Positions 22,987 through 35,680 of a stretch of 64,000 nt of DNA are shown here, in pieces (positions within the stretch are counted from its first letter, which is position 1; every line of letters starts with the position of its first letter). The DNA is from Gnetum montanum (lineage: Eukaryota > Streptophyta > Gnetopsida > Gnetales > Gnetaceae). The DNA lies in the NCBI GenBank assembly GCA_015680685.1, contig MNCI01017497.1:121276-185275 (forward strand), read 5' to 3'. A program made the translations under genes and the position numbers. The notes under the pieces were generated by a model. The model made no database searches. It was not told where the DNA came from and was given only the letters and a program-made list of their open reading frames with translations.

Positions 22987-22991
22987 ATAAG
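22987..22991. repeat. Target-site duplication ATAAG, left
   Basis: Directly precedes the TGATGAGC terminus of the solo LTR at 22992. The same five bases follow its other end at 36788-36792. Confidence 0.65.
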
Positions 22992-23753
22992 TGATGAGCA
23001 GCAAGTGCCTCCTACACCCAACCACATGAATCACAAACATTCACATGCAATTTAGTCAAATTCCATAGATAAAATTAGTGTGATATTTGGATTGTTAAGC
23101 ATTGATTGTAGGTTGCTATCGTCCTACTTAGACTAGTGGTAGCTCTATTTCGTATGGTTTAATCCAAAGTGAGGCATATGATTATGATGTTGTTGGAGCC
23201 TTAAACTAAACTAACTAATAACATAAAAATTAATTATTTAATCGAATTGACAATAAAATTAATCCTAAACTATCCTAAGGGTGATGAGTGTTCCCAGCTT
23301 GTCATACTTGTCCTAAACTAACATACCCATTGCTAGGATTACCAAGTGTTATGCTATTGGGTAAAGCAAGTAATAACACAAATGGGATTACTAAGCAAAT
23401 ACATGTTTATGCTCAAAACTAGTCATGCTCATTCTGCCAATTGATTAATATACATGAAAATATAAATATTAACTAAGTACATTAAAAAAGTAAATTACAT
23501 TGAAAATAAATCTATTCTAAGTTAAAGTGTTGCAATGAATATAAATCAATCTCGATCTTATTGCTATTCATGGAATGTGTTCAAGTACAATGCCACTGAA
23601 ATAGACACCATATAATTGACTCAAATCCATGTTGTGGCACTCACTAACTATTTGCTGAGTTTACAAAAGAAAATTGTAAGAGTTCAGCTATACTATTGAT
23701 TAAATAATGTCAAATACGCAGTGGATATAGCTAAATAAAGACACTACGTCATT
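22992..23753 (-). repeat. Solo LTR, first piece (split by element C)
   Basis: Starts TGATGAGCAG and follows the gypsy LTR word order in minus orientation (ccaaccacatgaatcac, tcgtcctact, gtatggttta). No primer site lies outside it. It breaks off at 23753 where element C begins and resumes at 36588. Joined length 962 bp, in line with the other LTRs (858-945 bp). Confidence 0.7.
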
Positions 23754-24653
23754 TGATGAGCGGTGGAGCAATCCAACACCCAACCATACAAGTCATGAGT
23801 GTTCATGCATGACCTGATCATAATCTATAAATGGACAATGTTGATATGCTAGTAGTTGAGTTAAGCTTATGATCACTATCTTCCCATTTCAAGTTAGTGA
23901 AGTCTAAGAGTATGGTTTAGCTTGCAGCGAGGTGTATGTTAAGTGATGTTGTAGGGCCAATTATGATGATAAATGTAGTCATAGTGAAAGTAAAATTAAA
24001 TGCTAAGTCTAGCTAATAACAAAAATGTAAGTTTATTCTAGCCTATAGCAATGAGTATTCGTTCTTGATTCACCGTACATGCTTGGACTCATGTAATTGT
24101 TACTAGGTTGACAAGTGAGTTCACTATTGAGCGAATCAAGTGAAACCACTACTAGGACTAACAAACAATTACACTTAAGTGCTTGAAATCAGTCGTACTC
24201 ATTCCGCTTTAATAATGTGCAAGTGGAAATAAACTGCTTGAACAAGTAAGGTATTAAGCTAGTAAAACAATGAAAATTATGCTAAGTAAAACAACAAACT
24301 AAGGGAATGCTACAATGATGGGAAATAGTCTTGATCTTTATTGTCATCATAACTTGTGCCTAAGTACAACTTGCTTGAATAAAGACATCATTTAACTATG
24401 ACACATCACACTGCGAGCATTCACTCTTCTATTACTAAGTCTAAGTTTAAGAAATCAAACTACAAGAGTTTTGTTATGATGGGAATCAAAAGTTATTGGA
24501 TCGTGCACCCAATTGCCATATTTATAGCAATGCACAAATCCTTAACATTGTATCAATGATGATGTGGCATGTGCTATGACATCATATCAACAACATCGTT
24601 GATACAATATCATTGTTATGATATTGCATTGACCAAAAATTTTGACTTTATCA
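23754..24653 (-). repeat. 3' LTR of element C
   Basis: 900 bp, TGATGAGCGG to GACTTTATCA in plus reading. TATA box (minus strand) at 24520-24527. Differences from the partner at 35700 are mostly C/T or G/A. Confidence 0.85.
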
Positions 24654-24663
24654 TAACCCCCAT
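24654..24663 (-). other. Polypurine tract of element C
   Basis: Minus-strand ATGGGGGTTA immediately before the 3' LTR, closely matching the ATGGGGGTA before the 3' LTR of element A. Confidence 0.65.
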
Positions 24664-24889
24664 GACTAACTGGAAACTCATCCTCAAGTTAAAACAAAAT
24701 GAGGATAAAGTCCCTTATAAAATTGGGAGGTAGATTCAACAAAACATGACTAACAAACTATTTACATGACTTTGAATATTGCAGTTGTGTTTTTACAAAA
24801 TTTAACACAAGTGTATCACAAAACAAAATAAAAACTTGAAGGAGATTGATGTAGTTTATGTGCTTGGTGTTGATGGCTCTTCCATTGGC

Positions 24890-27660
24890 TGCTTTCCTTT
24901 ATTGTCAGGCTTCTTACATTGGTCTCTGTTGAATAGTTCCTAAAGCTTTTCCTCTTTCATCCTAGGATCATGTATTGTCCATACTTGTTGAACGATGTGT
25001 GACAGAGCTCATACATCCCACAGACATGAAAACTATAGGAACATTTGATTTGCTTTGACGTACCATGCCACAAACTACTACCATTCTTCTTCAAATGCCC
25101 TAGCTATTTTCCTTAGTTCTTGATAATCAAACATTTTGTGAGCTAGGTTAACTACAACATCTTTTTGGCCCTAGTAGCTAGCTTTCATGATTTCAAGTTT
25201 AGAATTTGCTACATGCAGTTTCTATGAAGCATCTTTTTGGTTGGAAAATTCTTTCTCATATAGGCCATACACTACTGCTACCTATTACTCCAATTTGTTC
25301 CTAGGCCTGCTTGCTATTAACATGGCCAATTTAGCATAGCGAAGATTTGCTAAGCCCATGTCTTCTGTAAGATCTTCAATATACAGGTCTTTATTTTTGG
25401 TTTCTACTTAGTGGACATGGACTAGGCTATCCAAAATTGGCTACCAATATGGATTTTGTGCTAAAATAGAACTAATCTTGGCTTTAGCCATCTAGATTTT
25501 TTTCATTGATTTGCTTATACATTCTCACCTGATATTGGAAATGCTCTTTGAGCCACTCATGCTTCTTGGCCTTGTTTTGCCATGTGCTGATCTCAATAAT
25601 AGAATTTTGATGGATTACACAGACTTCTTCCATTGATAGGATTCTATTTTCACGGGCCAAGCGACTAATGTCTTGGTTGACTCTCATAAGTTATTCTCTT
25701 AATTGATGAATACTTTCTTTGAGAACATTTTTCTATTTTTCTACATTGGTCAACATTGTATTATTTGCAGCTAATTACTTATTCTCTTCTTGTAGGATAG
25801 TGAGTGCTTTAGCATGTACATACACTTGTGCCTCTACTACTGAAGCATCCCACATCACTTTCTTTTTCTTGTGCTCCATCTTCATGTTGTGGTTTATGAG
25901 GCAATTAGCATGGTCTATTTGAAATTGGTCTAGTTAGTCAGGTGCAATGAACTATGTTGGATCTCTTTTCTCTACTCTCAAGGTTGTGAGCTTTTCTTGT
26001 GGTCTCTAGACTTCATTTTCAACATGCTCTTCCCTAGTCTTGACCATGACCAACTTTCCTTTTGTGGTTATTAAGTCAAATTGGATTGCTATGATATCAT
26101 TGGGGATATCAAAGAGATTTTTCATAACTTGCCCTGTCTATAATAGTCTATCTAAGATGTCTTCATATTCAGCCGAAGTTATTAAGGTTCCAACAAGCAT
26201 TTGAGCATCTCGTGCTTCAAACATATTGGTTGGTGGCACAATAAGGACGTTGAAGGACACCTTTATGTGATCAGTAATCACTTCAGTAGCTCTCGTTGCA
26301 TCTTGATGCTGCATGACCACTATTGTGGCTCCTTCTCCAATTTCTAGCATCACTTGGAATGATTTAGCATTCCTTGAGATCTATCGTGACCAAGCATCAT
26401 TTCCTTCATATTGTAATGATATTTGGCCACTGGTAGGACCTATTAAGATGGTGGGCTTAACTGTATCTTCCATGACTTTATAGAGCTTAGCTTCCTCTCT
26501 TGTTCCCCAACTAATTGTAACTACAATCTACTATAGATGGCTCATTGAGGGTTGATAATCCTATGGGGTAGTGATGAAACTTGTTGCCACTATTGTTATT
26601 GTTGCTGATTAGTTGGCGACTAGCTACTGGGTCTTGCTTGCTGCTATTGGCCAACAACATGAATAGTATCTGCAGGAGTTGAGCCTATAGCTCCCTTAGT
26701 ACTTGCTTGTTTCTCCAAATGATCCTTCTTTGGAGTCATGAATTTTGACATCTCAACATATATGGTGTTTTGAGCATTCCTCAAAACATTGTTTATATAA
26801 CCCAATATGCTTGCTTATTTACACAGCTTCCTAATCAAGCAAGGGAATGGTAGTGTTGGATTCCCTACCTTCTTCTCTTCAAATCACCTTTGGATTTTAA
26901 AGAAGTACAAATGGGTGATATTGGTGTTGAATTTCCCCATCAATATGGAACTTCCTCTAGCCACGTAAGTAGATATCCTGTTAAGCCTTTTAGTTGGGAA
27001 TCGATGATAGGTATCAATCTTGAAATATATCTTTTCTTTTGTAGTCAGCTCACTATCCTCCTTGTCCTCCTTGCCATAGGCTCAGTGTAGCCACAATCTC
27101 TTCAAATCAATATTAGGCTATGTGGATATTTGTGTTATCTTAGCCCCTTCATTTGGTAAATTAAGGGCTTTAGCTATCACCTCTACAGAATAGAATATGA
27201 AGCTCCCTCTATTTTTACCATGGTATCAACTTGCTTATTTTTCCAAAATTGAAGGGTTTTCCCTAAGTATCATTCTCTACTTGTTGACAAGGTAGGCCAT
27301 AGGGGAGATGATTAGAGTTGTGTTTAGATGGCCTTTGGTGCAAACTCCATGAAAGGGCCAAAATTGAGTTCCACAATGATTGTGAACATGATTGGCTTTT
27401 CCTAGATGACCTGGAGGCATTCAGGTGACAAAGTGAGGTGTTGTCTTTGTTTTGGTGCTTGTAGTGCTTCAAACTCTACTTTGGCATATTTTTTGGTAGT
27501 AACTATTTATTGATGGATTCTAAAAGACTGGTCTTCCTGCTTCGCATACTCTATTGGTGGAGTTTGTTCTTCAATGCAGCATCTCCTTTGACCTTTTGAT
27601 CTTTTAACACCATGTTGTGAGGGTCCTCCTTTTGGTATCCTCTTCAGGATCATCTGCAAT
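24890..27660 (-). pseudogene. Unknown extra coding stretch between pol and 3' LTR
   Basis: On the minus strand a coding-like chain runs for ~2.7 kb with isolated stops and shifts. Longest clean pieces: 27472-27263, 26353-26138 (ATIVVMQHQDATRAT and TNMFEARDAQMLVGT) and 25687-25484 (Gln/Lys-rich, helical). Between them are PFPCLIRKLC near 26840, a Gln-rich linker near 26600, and a C-terminal part ending near 24890 (QELRKIARAFEEE, NKGKQPMEEPSTPST). The PFPCLI-KLC block faintly recalls plant transposon-associated proteins (putative plant transposon protein family), but I cannot assign it. Element A has nothing comparable. It may be an accessory ORF, a captured gene or part of a nested element. 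Confidence 0.55.
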
Positions 27661-28019
27661 CAATAAGGGTTTGAAATAATTAAAGTGTTCATATCACTTT
27701 TTAATTGTTATTTACCATGCTCATACCCTTGGTTAGATCAAGTGTTTATTATATTATGATTGCAGAGTTTGAAAAATTTTCAAAGAGAAACCCCTTAGAT
27801 GTTATGTCTTTAATTTTACCCCCCACACTTATTATATTTTTGGCTCATAATACCTTAGAATTAGTTGGAATGGTTTATTAGGAGGATTTATTAAATCATA
27901 TGGCCTGAATTTACTAAATTTATGATAATGTCCTCTATGTTTTATCTCACCCACCCTTAAACTATCTTTTGAAGTCAAGTGATTTTTTGAAAAAGTTGGC
28001 TCAAATTTTCCTCAATGTC

Positions 28020-28669
28020 ATCCCCTCGCACCCCCCCACCACCCCCCTGCACCCCNNNNNNNNNNNNNNNNNNNNNNNNNNNNNNNNNNNNNNNNNNNNN
28101 NNNNNNNNNNNNNNNNNNNNNNNNNNNNNNNNNNNNNNNNNNNNNNNNNNNNNNNNNNNNNNNNNNNNNNNNNNNNNNNNNNNNNNNNNNNNNNNNNNNN
28201 NNNNNNNNNNNNNNNNNNNNNNNNNNNNNNNNNNNNNNNNNNNNNNNNNNNNNNNNNNNNNNNNNNNNNNNNNNNNNNNNNNNNNNNNNNNNNNNNNNNN
28301 NNNNNNNNNNNNNNNNNNNNNNNNNNNNNNNNNNNNNNNNNNNNNNNNNNNNNNNNNNNNNNNNNNNNNNNNNNNNNNNNNNNNNNNNNNNNNNNNNNNN
28401 NNNNNNNNNNNNNNNNNNNNNNNNNNNNNNNNNNNNNNNNNNNNNNNNNNNNNNNNNNNNNNNNNNNNNNNNNNNNNNNNNNNNNNNNNNNNNNNNNNNN
28501 NNNNNNNNNNNNNNNNNNNNNNNNNNNNNNNNNNNNNNNNNNNNNNNNNNNNNNNNNNNNNNNNNNNNNNNNNNNNNNNNNNNNNNNNNNNNNNNNNNNN
28601 NNNNNNNNNNNNNNNNNNNNNNNNNNNNNNNNNNNNNNNNNNNNNNNNNNNNNNNNNNNNNNNNNNNNN
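28020..28669. other. C-rich tract and assembly gap (614 N)
   Basis: A run of short poly-C blocks at 28020-28055 is followed by N from 28056 to 28669. The C-rich sequence probably stopped the assembly. Nothing can be said about the gap content. Confidence 0.95.
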
Positions 28670-28853
28670 ATGTTAGAGCTCAAAAGAATAAGAGCAAAAA
28701 CTTGTCTTATTACAAATGGAAAGAATGAGAATTTTTTTTTAACTCCATGTGCCTATATATAGTATTTTTGTAGTGCGACATTGTTGATATGTCATTGAAT
28801 CAATGATGTATGATGGGCTCATACATCGCATCAACAACATCACCTCAAAATTT
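28670..28853 (-). repeat. LTR-like fragment next to the gap
   Basis: Has the layout of a family LTR start in minus orientation: TATA-like TATATATAG near 28753-28763, then gatgttgttgatgcgatg-type repeats as in U3, and a possible terminus near 28853. Its sequence differs from the C LTRs, suggesting another subfamily; the remainder may lie in the N gap. Confidence 0.4.
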
Positions 28854-30560
28854 TTCAGTTTTCTGATGTATTTTCCTTGGAAAAATTAAGTCAAATGGAA
28901 TGGTTGGAAGATAGTAAATGTTTTCAAAGGGTCTTGAAGTAGCCATGATGCTCAAATTTTAGAAACTAGATGTTTAAAGTTTATGAACAAGGAATTTTTA
29001 GCTATGAAAGATTATGAAGTGTATATAAGATGGATGAATGGTTATAGGTTCATCGACAAATTTGTGAATGTAGGGAAGTACTTATTAGAGTTTTGGATGA
29101 TAATAGAAGGCACAAGATGATGTGGAATTTCTTGCAAAGTATGAAATACAATAGTTATACAAGTGGGTCCTCCCCAAAGTAGGCTCCAGCCCTTAGTGCC
29201 CTTATATAACCATGCCTAGAAGTGTCCTTAGTCGCTCAAGGAGTTGAATGTAAGACATACCTCTTGAGAAAAACATACATATTAGTATTGCTAGATTAGG
29301 AAAATATCACTATTATTACACAAAACCACAAGTTATGATTGACTATATAGTGAGGTGAGATGGACTATAGAAAGGATTGCTGAAATCGGGACATGAGGTG
29401 TCTTACCATAGGCATAATGAATTCTTGTGTGTAAGTGGTGGTTAAAGTAATCATTAGCCTTTCTTTCTAGGATCCAAACCGAGTCTAGACCACTTTTTAG
29501 TAACATCATTATTTCATTTCCTAGATTCACAACCATAAGAGTACTACTGTTGCAAAGAGTATTACCACTTAGTGTATTGTCTAAGAAAGGAGTTTATTAA
29601 TTGCACTTATTATTATTATTTTTGGATTCCTAAGAAGCCACCTACCTTCAAGCATGGGTAACATGTCTTTCTAGTTGGACCCCCAAAAATTTATTTTATG
29701 CATAGATTTTATTTTTGACTGTGTCAACCTTACTAGAGGACTACCTTTAGGCATGGGTAACATGTCTTTCCAGTGACATGGTAAGGCAACACATATTGTA
29801 CTCTCACTTCCAATTTTCATTAGATCTACAAGGCTATAATACATCTTTGACAACAGGATAAGACTCATAGTAGTAATCCAAGAAAATCCACAAATCCCCT
29901 TGATATCACACCCTTTACATTTCCACTTGGTTCTTTACTTGTTGATCTAGGCATAATGATCACAGGTTTATTCTTAGTTTTATTATGAGAAGAATATCAT
30001 TATGGCCATGGTAAGAACCTCTTATTGCTAGAATTGATGGATGGATGTTATGGTCTCATTGTAAAGATAATCAGTCCCTTATGATTGGTAATATAGAGAA
30101 ATCTTCACCTTATTGGGACTAAATCTTGCCTTATTTGATGTGTTTTATTAGAAATTGACAAAAATTAGTACAAATAAAATGAGAAGAAAATATGAAAAAT
30201 TATAAAAGATATTAAAAATTAGAAAGATAAAAAAATGAAAAATTGTTAAAGAATTAGAAAATATCAAAGAATAGTAAAAGTTGAAGAAACGAACAGTATA
30301 AAAGAAAATGAAAATATGTCATGAAAATGGAAAAGGTAATAAGAAAATGGAAAATGTCAGAAATACCTATGTGTCCCCCTGGACATCCCCGCAACTATAG
30401 TTTAGATTAGTCAATCAGAAAAGTGAGCAAATAGAAGACATTTGGGCAAGTTGGTTGGAATTTTCAATGGTATTGGGGTATTGGTGGTATTGTTTGACCT
30501 GCTAGATGTTTACTAGTATAAGCTTATGTGGGTTGGATGGATGGTGAATATGCATGGCAC
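28854..30560 (-). other. Non-coding 3' region of element C
   Basis: No domain is visible. It shares short blocks with the tail of element A: GCATGGGTAACATGTCTTT (29655 and 29755; complement near 53235) and GTGGGTCCTCCCC (29163; complement near 53707), in the same relative order. Confidence 0.6.
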
Positions 30561-30576
30561 CTGAAGGGTAACTTGT

Positions 30577-31560
30577 CTAAGCAATATAGGGTCCCTCCCA
30601 AAGTGTTTGAAACTTGGCCTTTTGTTGGACATGAATGGGATTATAATAAAGGACCTTGTTGCCTAGTTGTATTAATACTTGCCTTATATGAGCATCATGC
30701 ATATGCTTAAAGTAAGTCTTATGGATCTCATTGCTCATAAGTGCTACTAGCCTATTTTCTTCTAATAAATTTAGATTCATTAGGCGCTCCCTTTGGGCTA
30801 AGATCATATTTAGGTTAAGTTGGCTAGAAATAGGTAGGGTTTGAAGCTCTTCCTAGATTGGTAACATGGATAACTTACTATAAACTAGCTTGTAGGATGA
30901 ATAATTGATGGGTAAATTCCACATTATTTTATAAGCCCATAGAGCATCATTCAACTTAGCGATCCAATCCTTCCTAAATCTACTAACCATCCTAGTTAAT
31001 ATTTTAGTGATCTCATAGTTAGTTACTTTTACTTGACCATTGGCTTAGGGATGATATGGTCTGGTTAGCTTATGGTTTACCCCTAGCTATTGCATAAGCT
31101 TTTTGAAAGTAGCATTGGTAAAATGAGTTCCATTATCAAAAATAAGCATTCTTGGTACTTCAAATCGGTTCACCACATCTTGTTAAAAAAATTTGGAAGT
31201 TGTTTTGGCTATACAATCCTTAACTGTTGTTGCCTCTGTCCACTTGGTGCAATAATCCATGGTCACAATTATATAAGCCTTCCCATTTGACATTGGTGCG
31301 ATAGGACCCATAAAGTCAATTTCCCATATATCAAATGGTTCTAATGGTTGTATCCATTACTATGGCACTTCATTTCTAGCCACTATTCCTCCATCTTTAT
31401 GGCACCTTTCACAAGACTGTGTAAATGTATGGACATCTCGGAATAAGGTAGACTAGACATAGTCTACATCATTAGTTTTAATGTCATCATATGTCCTGCA
31501 TCCAATAAGATTTTTATTTGATCACATTTTGATACACACCATCAGACTAATCCATCTGCA
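30577..31560 (-). pseudogene. Integrase of element C
   Basis: Minus strand: a zinc-binding remnant (SCERCHKDGG, ~31410), catalytic core IDFMGPIAPMSNGKAYII (~31310) and LIFDNGTHFT (~31140) with both Asp present, KVTN-EITKIL (~31020) with the Glu, LNDALWAYK, then the C-terminal frame 30807-30577 (LAQRERLMNLN, KFQTLWEGPYI). DDE residues look intact but stops and shifts interrupt it. Confidence 0.85.
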
Positions 31561-31667
31561 TAGATGTTGTAAAGATTTCCATTTATTTCCATGTATCTTT
31601 TCACCATATGAAGGAATTGCTCTCTCTGTTTCTTACTCCATTCAACAAGAAGTTTCTATGTTGTCAA

Positions 31668-31761
31668 CTAAGTCAGATAATTAGTTGTCCATGATTTTCC
31701 TATTGAGTCTACTNGCTAAGTCAGATAATTAGTTGTCCATGATTTTCCTATTGAGTCTACT
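31668..31761. repeat. 46-bp duplication around a single N
   Basis: Bases 31668-31713 recur exactly at 31716-31761, separated by N at 31714 and one G. This looks like an overlap left unmerged when contigs were joined, not a biological repeat. Confidence 0.85.
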
Positions 31762-31849
31762 GCCATGATAGTCTTAGTAAACAAGTCTTCATCAGGAGAT
31801 TAGTTTGACAAAGGTTCCACATGGTCCTATGTGTCCCATCTAAGTCTTG

Positions 31850-33040
31850 ACAAGTGGTTAGCTACAACATTTTCCATACCTTTTTTGTCAATCATTGTTA
31901 TGTCAAATTCTTGCAAGATAACGAGCCATCTAATCACTCAGGGGTTGATCACTGGTTATTCGTAAGAAAAAGGATGGCATTGTGATCAGTGTGGATGAAG
32001 ATCAGGTGCCTGAGCACATAATGTCTAAACTTTTCCAGTGCATACACCACTACCATTAGCTCCTTTTTCACTATGATGTAAGTTAGTTATGCCCTAATGA
32101 TGCTTCTGTTGGCACAATGTATGTAGTATGGCCTCTTTTGGTCATCTAGTTATGTCAGAACAACACCCAGTGCATAGTTTGAAGCATTTGTCATGATGTG
32201 AAAAGGCTTAGACCAATCCGAGGCTCTTAGTATTGGTGTCTCCAATAGCTTCCATTTCAAGGTATTAAAGGCCTTTTTGCATGACTTAGACCACTGAAAG
32301 GATGCATCCTTCTTAGTTAATTCAACAAGTGGGTTTTACAATCTTTGAAATGTTTTCTATGAACCTCTTGTAATACCTTGTGTGGTACAAAAATGATCTA
32401 ACATCTTGGATAGTTTGTGGCATCTGGGTGATGTAAAGTATGACTTGAACTTTATCAAGATCCACTTCTATTCCTTTCTACAAAATCTTTTGCTCCAAGA
32501 TGATCCCATCCTAGATAATAAGATGGCTTTTCTACCAATTGAGCTTCAAATAAGTTTCTACACATCTCTTTAATACCTGCTCAAGATAGTCAAATGCTTA
32601 TTTAAAATCTATCCCATATGTGGAAAAGTCATTCATAAATACTTCAACATCATTTCCTATTTATTTTTGGAGGATGCTAAGTACAAGTCTCTAGAAGATG
32701 GTTGGTGCATTACAAAGGTCGAAAGGCATTTTCTTATAGGAAAATGTTTTCCATGGACTGGTGAACATTATCTTCTCTTAGTCCTTAGGTACAATGCAGA
32801 TCTAATTATATCCGTTGTACCTATAAAAAAAACTATAGTACTCATTTCCTACAATAGTGTCCAAGACTTCGTCAACAAATGACAAAGGAAAATAATCATT
32901 AAATGTGATAAAATTCAACAATTAGAAGTTGATGCACACTTGCCACTTACCTCCCTTCTTTGGAACTATTACCAAAGGACTGATCCATTTCCTATCCACA
33001 ATGGGATACATGAATCCTACCTTTAGTACTTTTTCCAACT
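31850..33040 (-). pseudogene. RT and RNase H of element C
   Basis: Minus strand RT: PIVDRKWISPLVIVPKKGGKW (~33010), VCINF-LLN, NDYFPLSFVDEVLDTI, TSPWKTFSYKKMPFDLCNAPT (~32720), EVFMNDFSTYG (~32640; usual FMDD, first Asp now Asn), then LNW-KSHLII. RNase H: RASDWSKPFHIMTNAS (~32215), KRPYYIHCANRS, KKELMVVVYALEKFRHYVL, ENVVANHLSRLRW (~31860). Several stops. Order and wording match elements A and B. Confidence 0.85.
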
Positions 33041-33223
33041 CCTACTTGACTACCTCTTTAAGTTATGGGTTAAGCCTTCTTTGCCGTTGGTGTCATGGTT
33101 TTATTGCTGGATCAGAATATATATTTGATGTTGACAAATTCTTGGATCAATTCATGTGATCTCATCATAAGACCACATGCATGTTGTTGGCCACTTGTTG
33201 ACTACTTCCAACAACTTTTTTTT

Positions 33224-33469
33224 CTACTCTTTATCTAGGCTGGCGTTGATTATAATCAGCTTTTGAATATTTAGGAAAACATATTCAAGTGTTACCGATA
33301 AGGCCTTTAGTTCTAGTAGTTCAAGTTCAACCTTATCTAGGATCTCTGATTGTCCCTCTTCTATTTCCTCTTCTTGACCTTCATGTGAACAGGGATGTCT
33401 TCTTCTTAGTTGTTCTAGCTTACTAGCTTCTTTTACATAGGCACTTATTATTTGGTTTACTAGTTCCAC
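33224..33469 (-). pseudogene. Pre-RT linker of element C
   Basis: 81-residue open frame ending LLELKALSVTLEYVFLNIQ and KLIIINASLDKE, matching the block just before RT in elements A (LKTLPTGKEYAFL-like, ~49800) and B (60573-60830, ELKTLPTSLEYAFL). The Glu-rich middle is element-specific. Confidence 0.75.
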
Positions 33470-33716
33470 GTATATATTTGATTCAATTTCCCTATTTGTA
33501 ATCAGCCACTAGGTGCCTTCTTGTTGGATGGTTGCCACATCCAAGCACTTTTGCACATACATTTCTTCAACACATTCATTGAATGTTGTACTCTCTTCTT
33601 GTTTGACTGCCCATATCTTCTATGACAAAAGAGGACTATGAAAAAATGTTCCATGAAATGGCCAAATGTGCCAACACATATGCCCTTATTTCTTGTAAAT
33701 GTGCCATGATAGGGCA

Positions 33717-35560
33717 ACACCCCTTAGGGTGGTCATATTGGCATAACACACATCCTTCCTCTTTATCCAAGCTTATTCTTGAATAGTTTGCCATTGAAGC
33801 TACTTTTCCTTTCCATCTGAAATCTCTTTTCTTTTTCTTTTCATTGTCTTTGACAAGGGCCTACTTAGTTCTTTCCTCCACAATCTTTAGAGCTATTACA
33901 AACTTTTTATCAATGGAATCCCACATTTTTTCTACCTTTGCTACAATATCAGTTACAATTTTCTAAATAGGTAGTGTTTTCTTTTGTATTACCTCCTCTA
34001 AGGTTTCTTGCTTTTGTAGATCGCATAATCGAACATATCTTTTCCTAATAGATGGATCTCTATTGTACTCCTTAGATGATTCCCTCTTCCTTAGTTCACC
34101 TTCTTCCTTTGCCACTTATTTGATGAGTCTCTAGATATGATGGACCATCATCTTAGATAATCTACCTTGGGCATAAACCCAAGGGTTTCCCTGATTTTGT
34201 TGTGTAGCCCATCAACAATGTGCTTAAGTTGCTCCCTTTGGGAAAATCTGTGACCTGGGCACCTATGTAGAAGTGAATAGTATCTACCCATTACCATATC
34301 AAGGGATTCATGGATCCCTTGCTTCCATCCTTGGATTTTCTTCCTAAGGTTTAAAACTTGGGAATAGGTTTGATACTTATCATTAGAAAGTTTCAAGCAT
34401 GGTACTTCATTCCTGATTGATTCTAGTTCTAATGATCTGTAATAGCTTTCAACCTCTTTGACAAGTGTTCAAGGGAATAACTTGAGTTTCTACTAATCAC
34501 TTTCTATGTTGGTAGGCTATAAGCATCATGGAATCTTGAAGGTGATGTTTTGGATTTGCATTGTATCCACCCTCAAATCTAGGCATGTTGTTCTTGTCTA
34601 ACTACTTGATATGACTATCTCTTATGTGTCTGGTTGAAATGTAAATAGTTGATCATGCTTTAGGTTGCCAATAGGCATTCTTCACATTCATAGTGTTCGT
34701 ATGCTCTGTTGTAGTGGTGCCCGTTTGATGCTTATACCTATCTGTATTCTTATGTCCATCTCTATTTTTGTCGTGGCTTGTACTCCTGATCTTCCTCATC
34801 ATAGTGCCTTGGGTGATAGTCATTTCGATCCTAAATTCACTGCCTTTCTCTATCATGGTCTCTGTACCTGTGTTTCCTTAAGTCAAAATCCACCAATGAT
34901 CGTAAGGATGAAGATGAAGCAATGGGAGAATGATGTCAACTAGTTCTCCTTCTATGAATTTGCTATTCTTCTCTTTGTGATCCAGTAGAAACTCTTGGCC
35001 TTGAGTCCTGCTTGTGCTTAGAGTCTATTGCTTCTCTTCTAGGTGTTTCTACTAAGGTTGAATGTAATTGTACTTTGACAAGTTCCTCTAAATGAATAAT
35101 AAGTGTTTGAGAATGGACTTCATGATCCTGGTGGAGTTTCTCAGCTATAAATGCATCACCATCAAGCTCTCCTAGGATAACAAGAGAGTTAATTTACTTC
35201 CCTTTGTTATGAACATGTTTGATCTCCATAGAAACATCTCTCTGCACCTATGCCTTTGTGGGTTGCTAGGGTCTTGGTATCCTTGCACATGGCTCAAATT
35301 CATTTCGCTTAAGACTATTTGAAGCATTGTAAGTGTTGAATGTTTTGGAGGTAGAATGATGTTGCCTTATAAGTCTCTCCACCTCATTTGCCCATCTTGG
35401 TGAAAGATGAAGGTAAAATCAAAATAGTAAGAATCATTATGAGCATATGAGATTCTTGTTTGCATTGGCAGACTCTAGTCTTCTTCGTCATTTATTTTAT
35501 CATTGCCCTTTTGCATCTCTTTGGTAGGTGATAGTGTATCATTTGTTGAAGTTATGTTGT
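33717..35560 (-). pseudogene. Gag of element C with variant zinc knuckle
   Basis: Minus strand: an Arg/His/Asp-rich N-terminal part (34856-34653), then the retrotransposon gag domain tail (34396-34148: KIQGWKQGIHESLDMVMGR, LLHRCPGHRFSQ, LKHIVDGLH), then CVLCQYDHPKGC at 33752-33717, a CX2CX3HX3C knuckle. Only about 400 bp separate the knuckle from the pre-RT linker, against ~1.5 kb in A, and no DSG retropepsin is seen, so the protease appears deleted. Confidence 0.8.
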
Positions 35561-35680
35561 AAGTATGATGCTTGGTCAAGTGTGTGTTTGTTAGAATTAT
35601 TTAGACATTAGAAAGATTAACTTTTGGTTCTTGCTACAATGAACTTTGTGAAATCAATTACTCAGCACACATTGATACAT

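Noticed and set aside
27969-28728. Long open frames of 220-237 residues
   Set aside because: They consist almost entirely of the N gap; no real coding sequence is involved.
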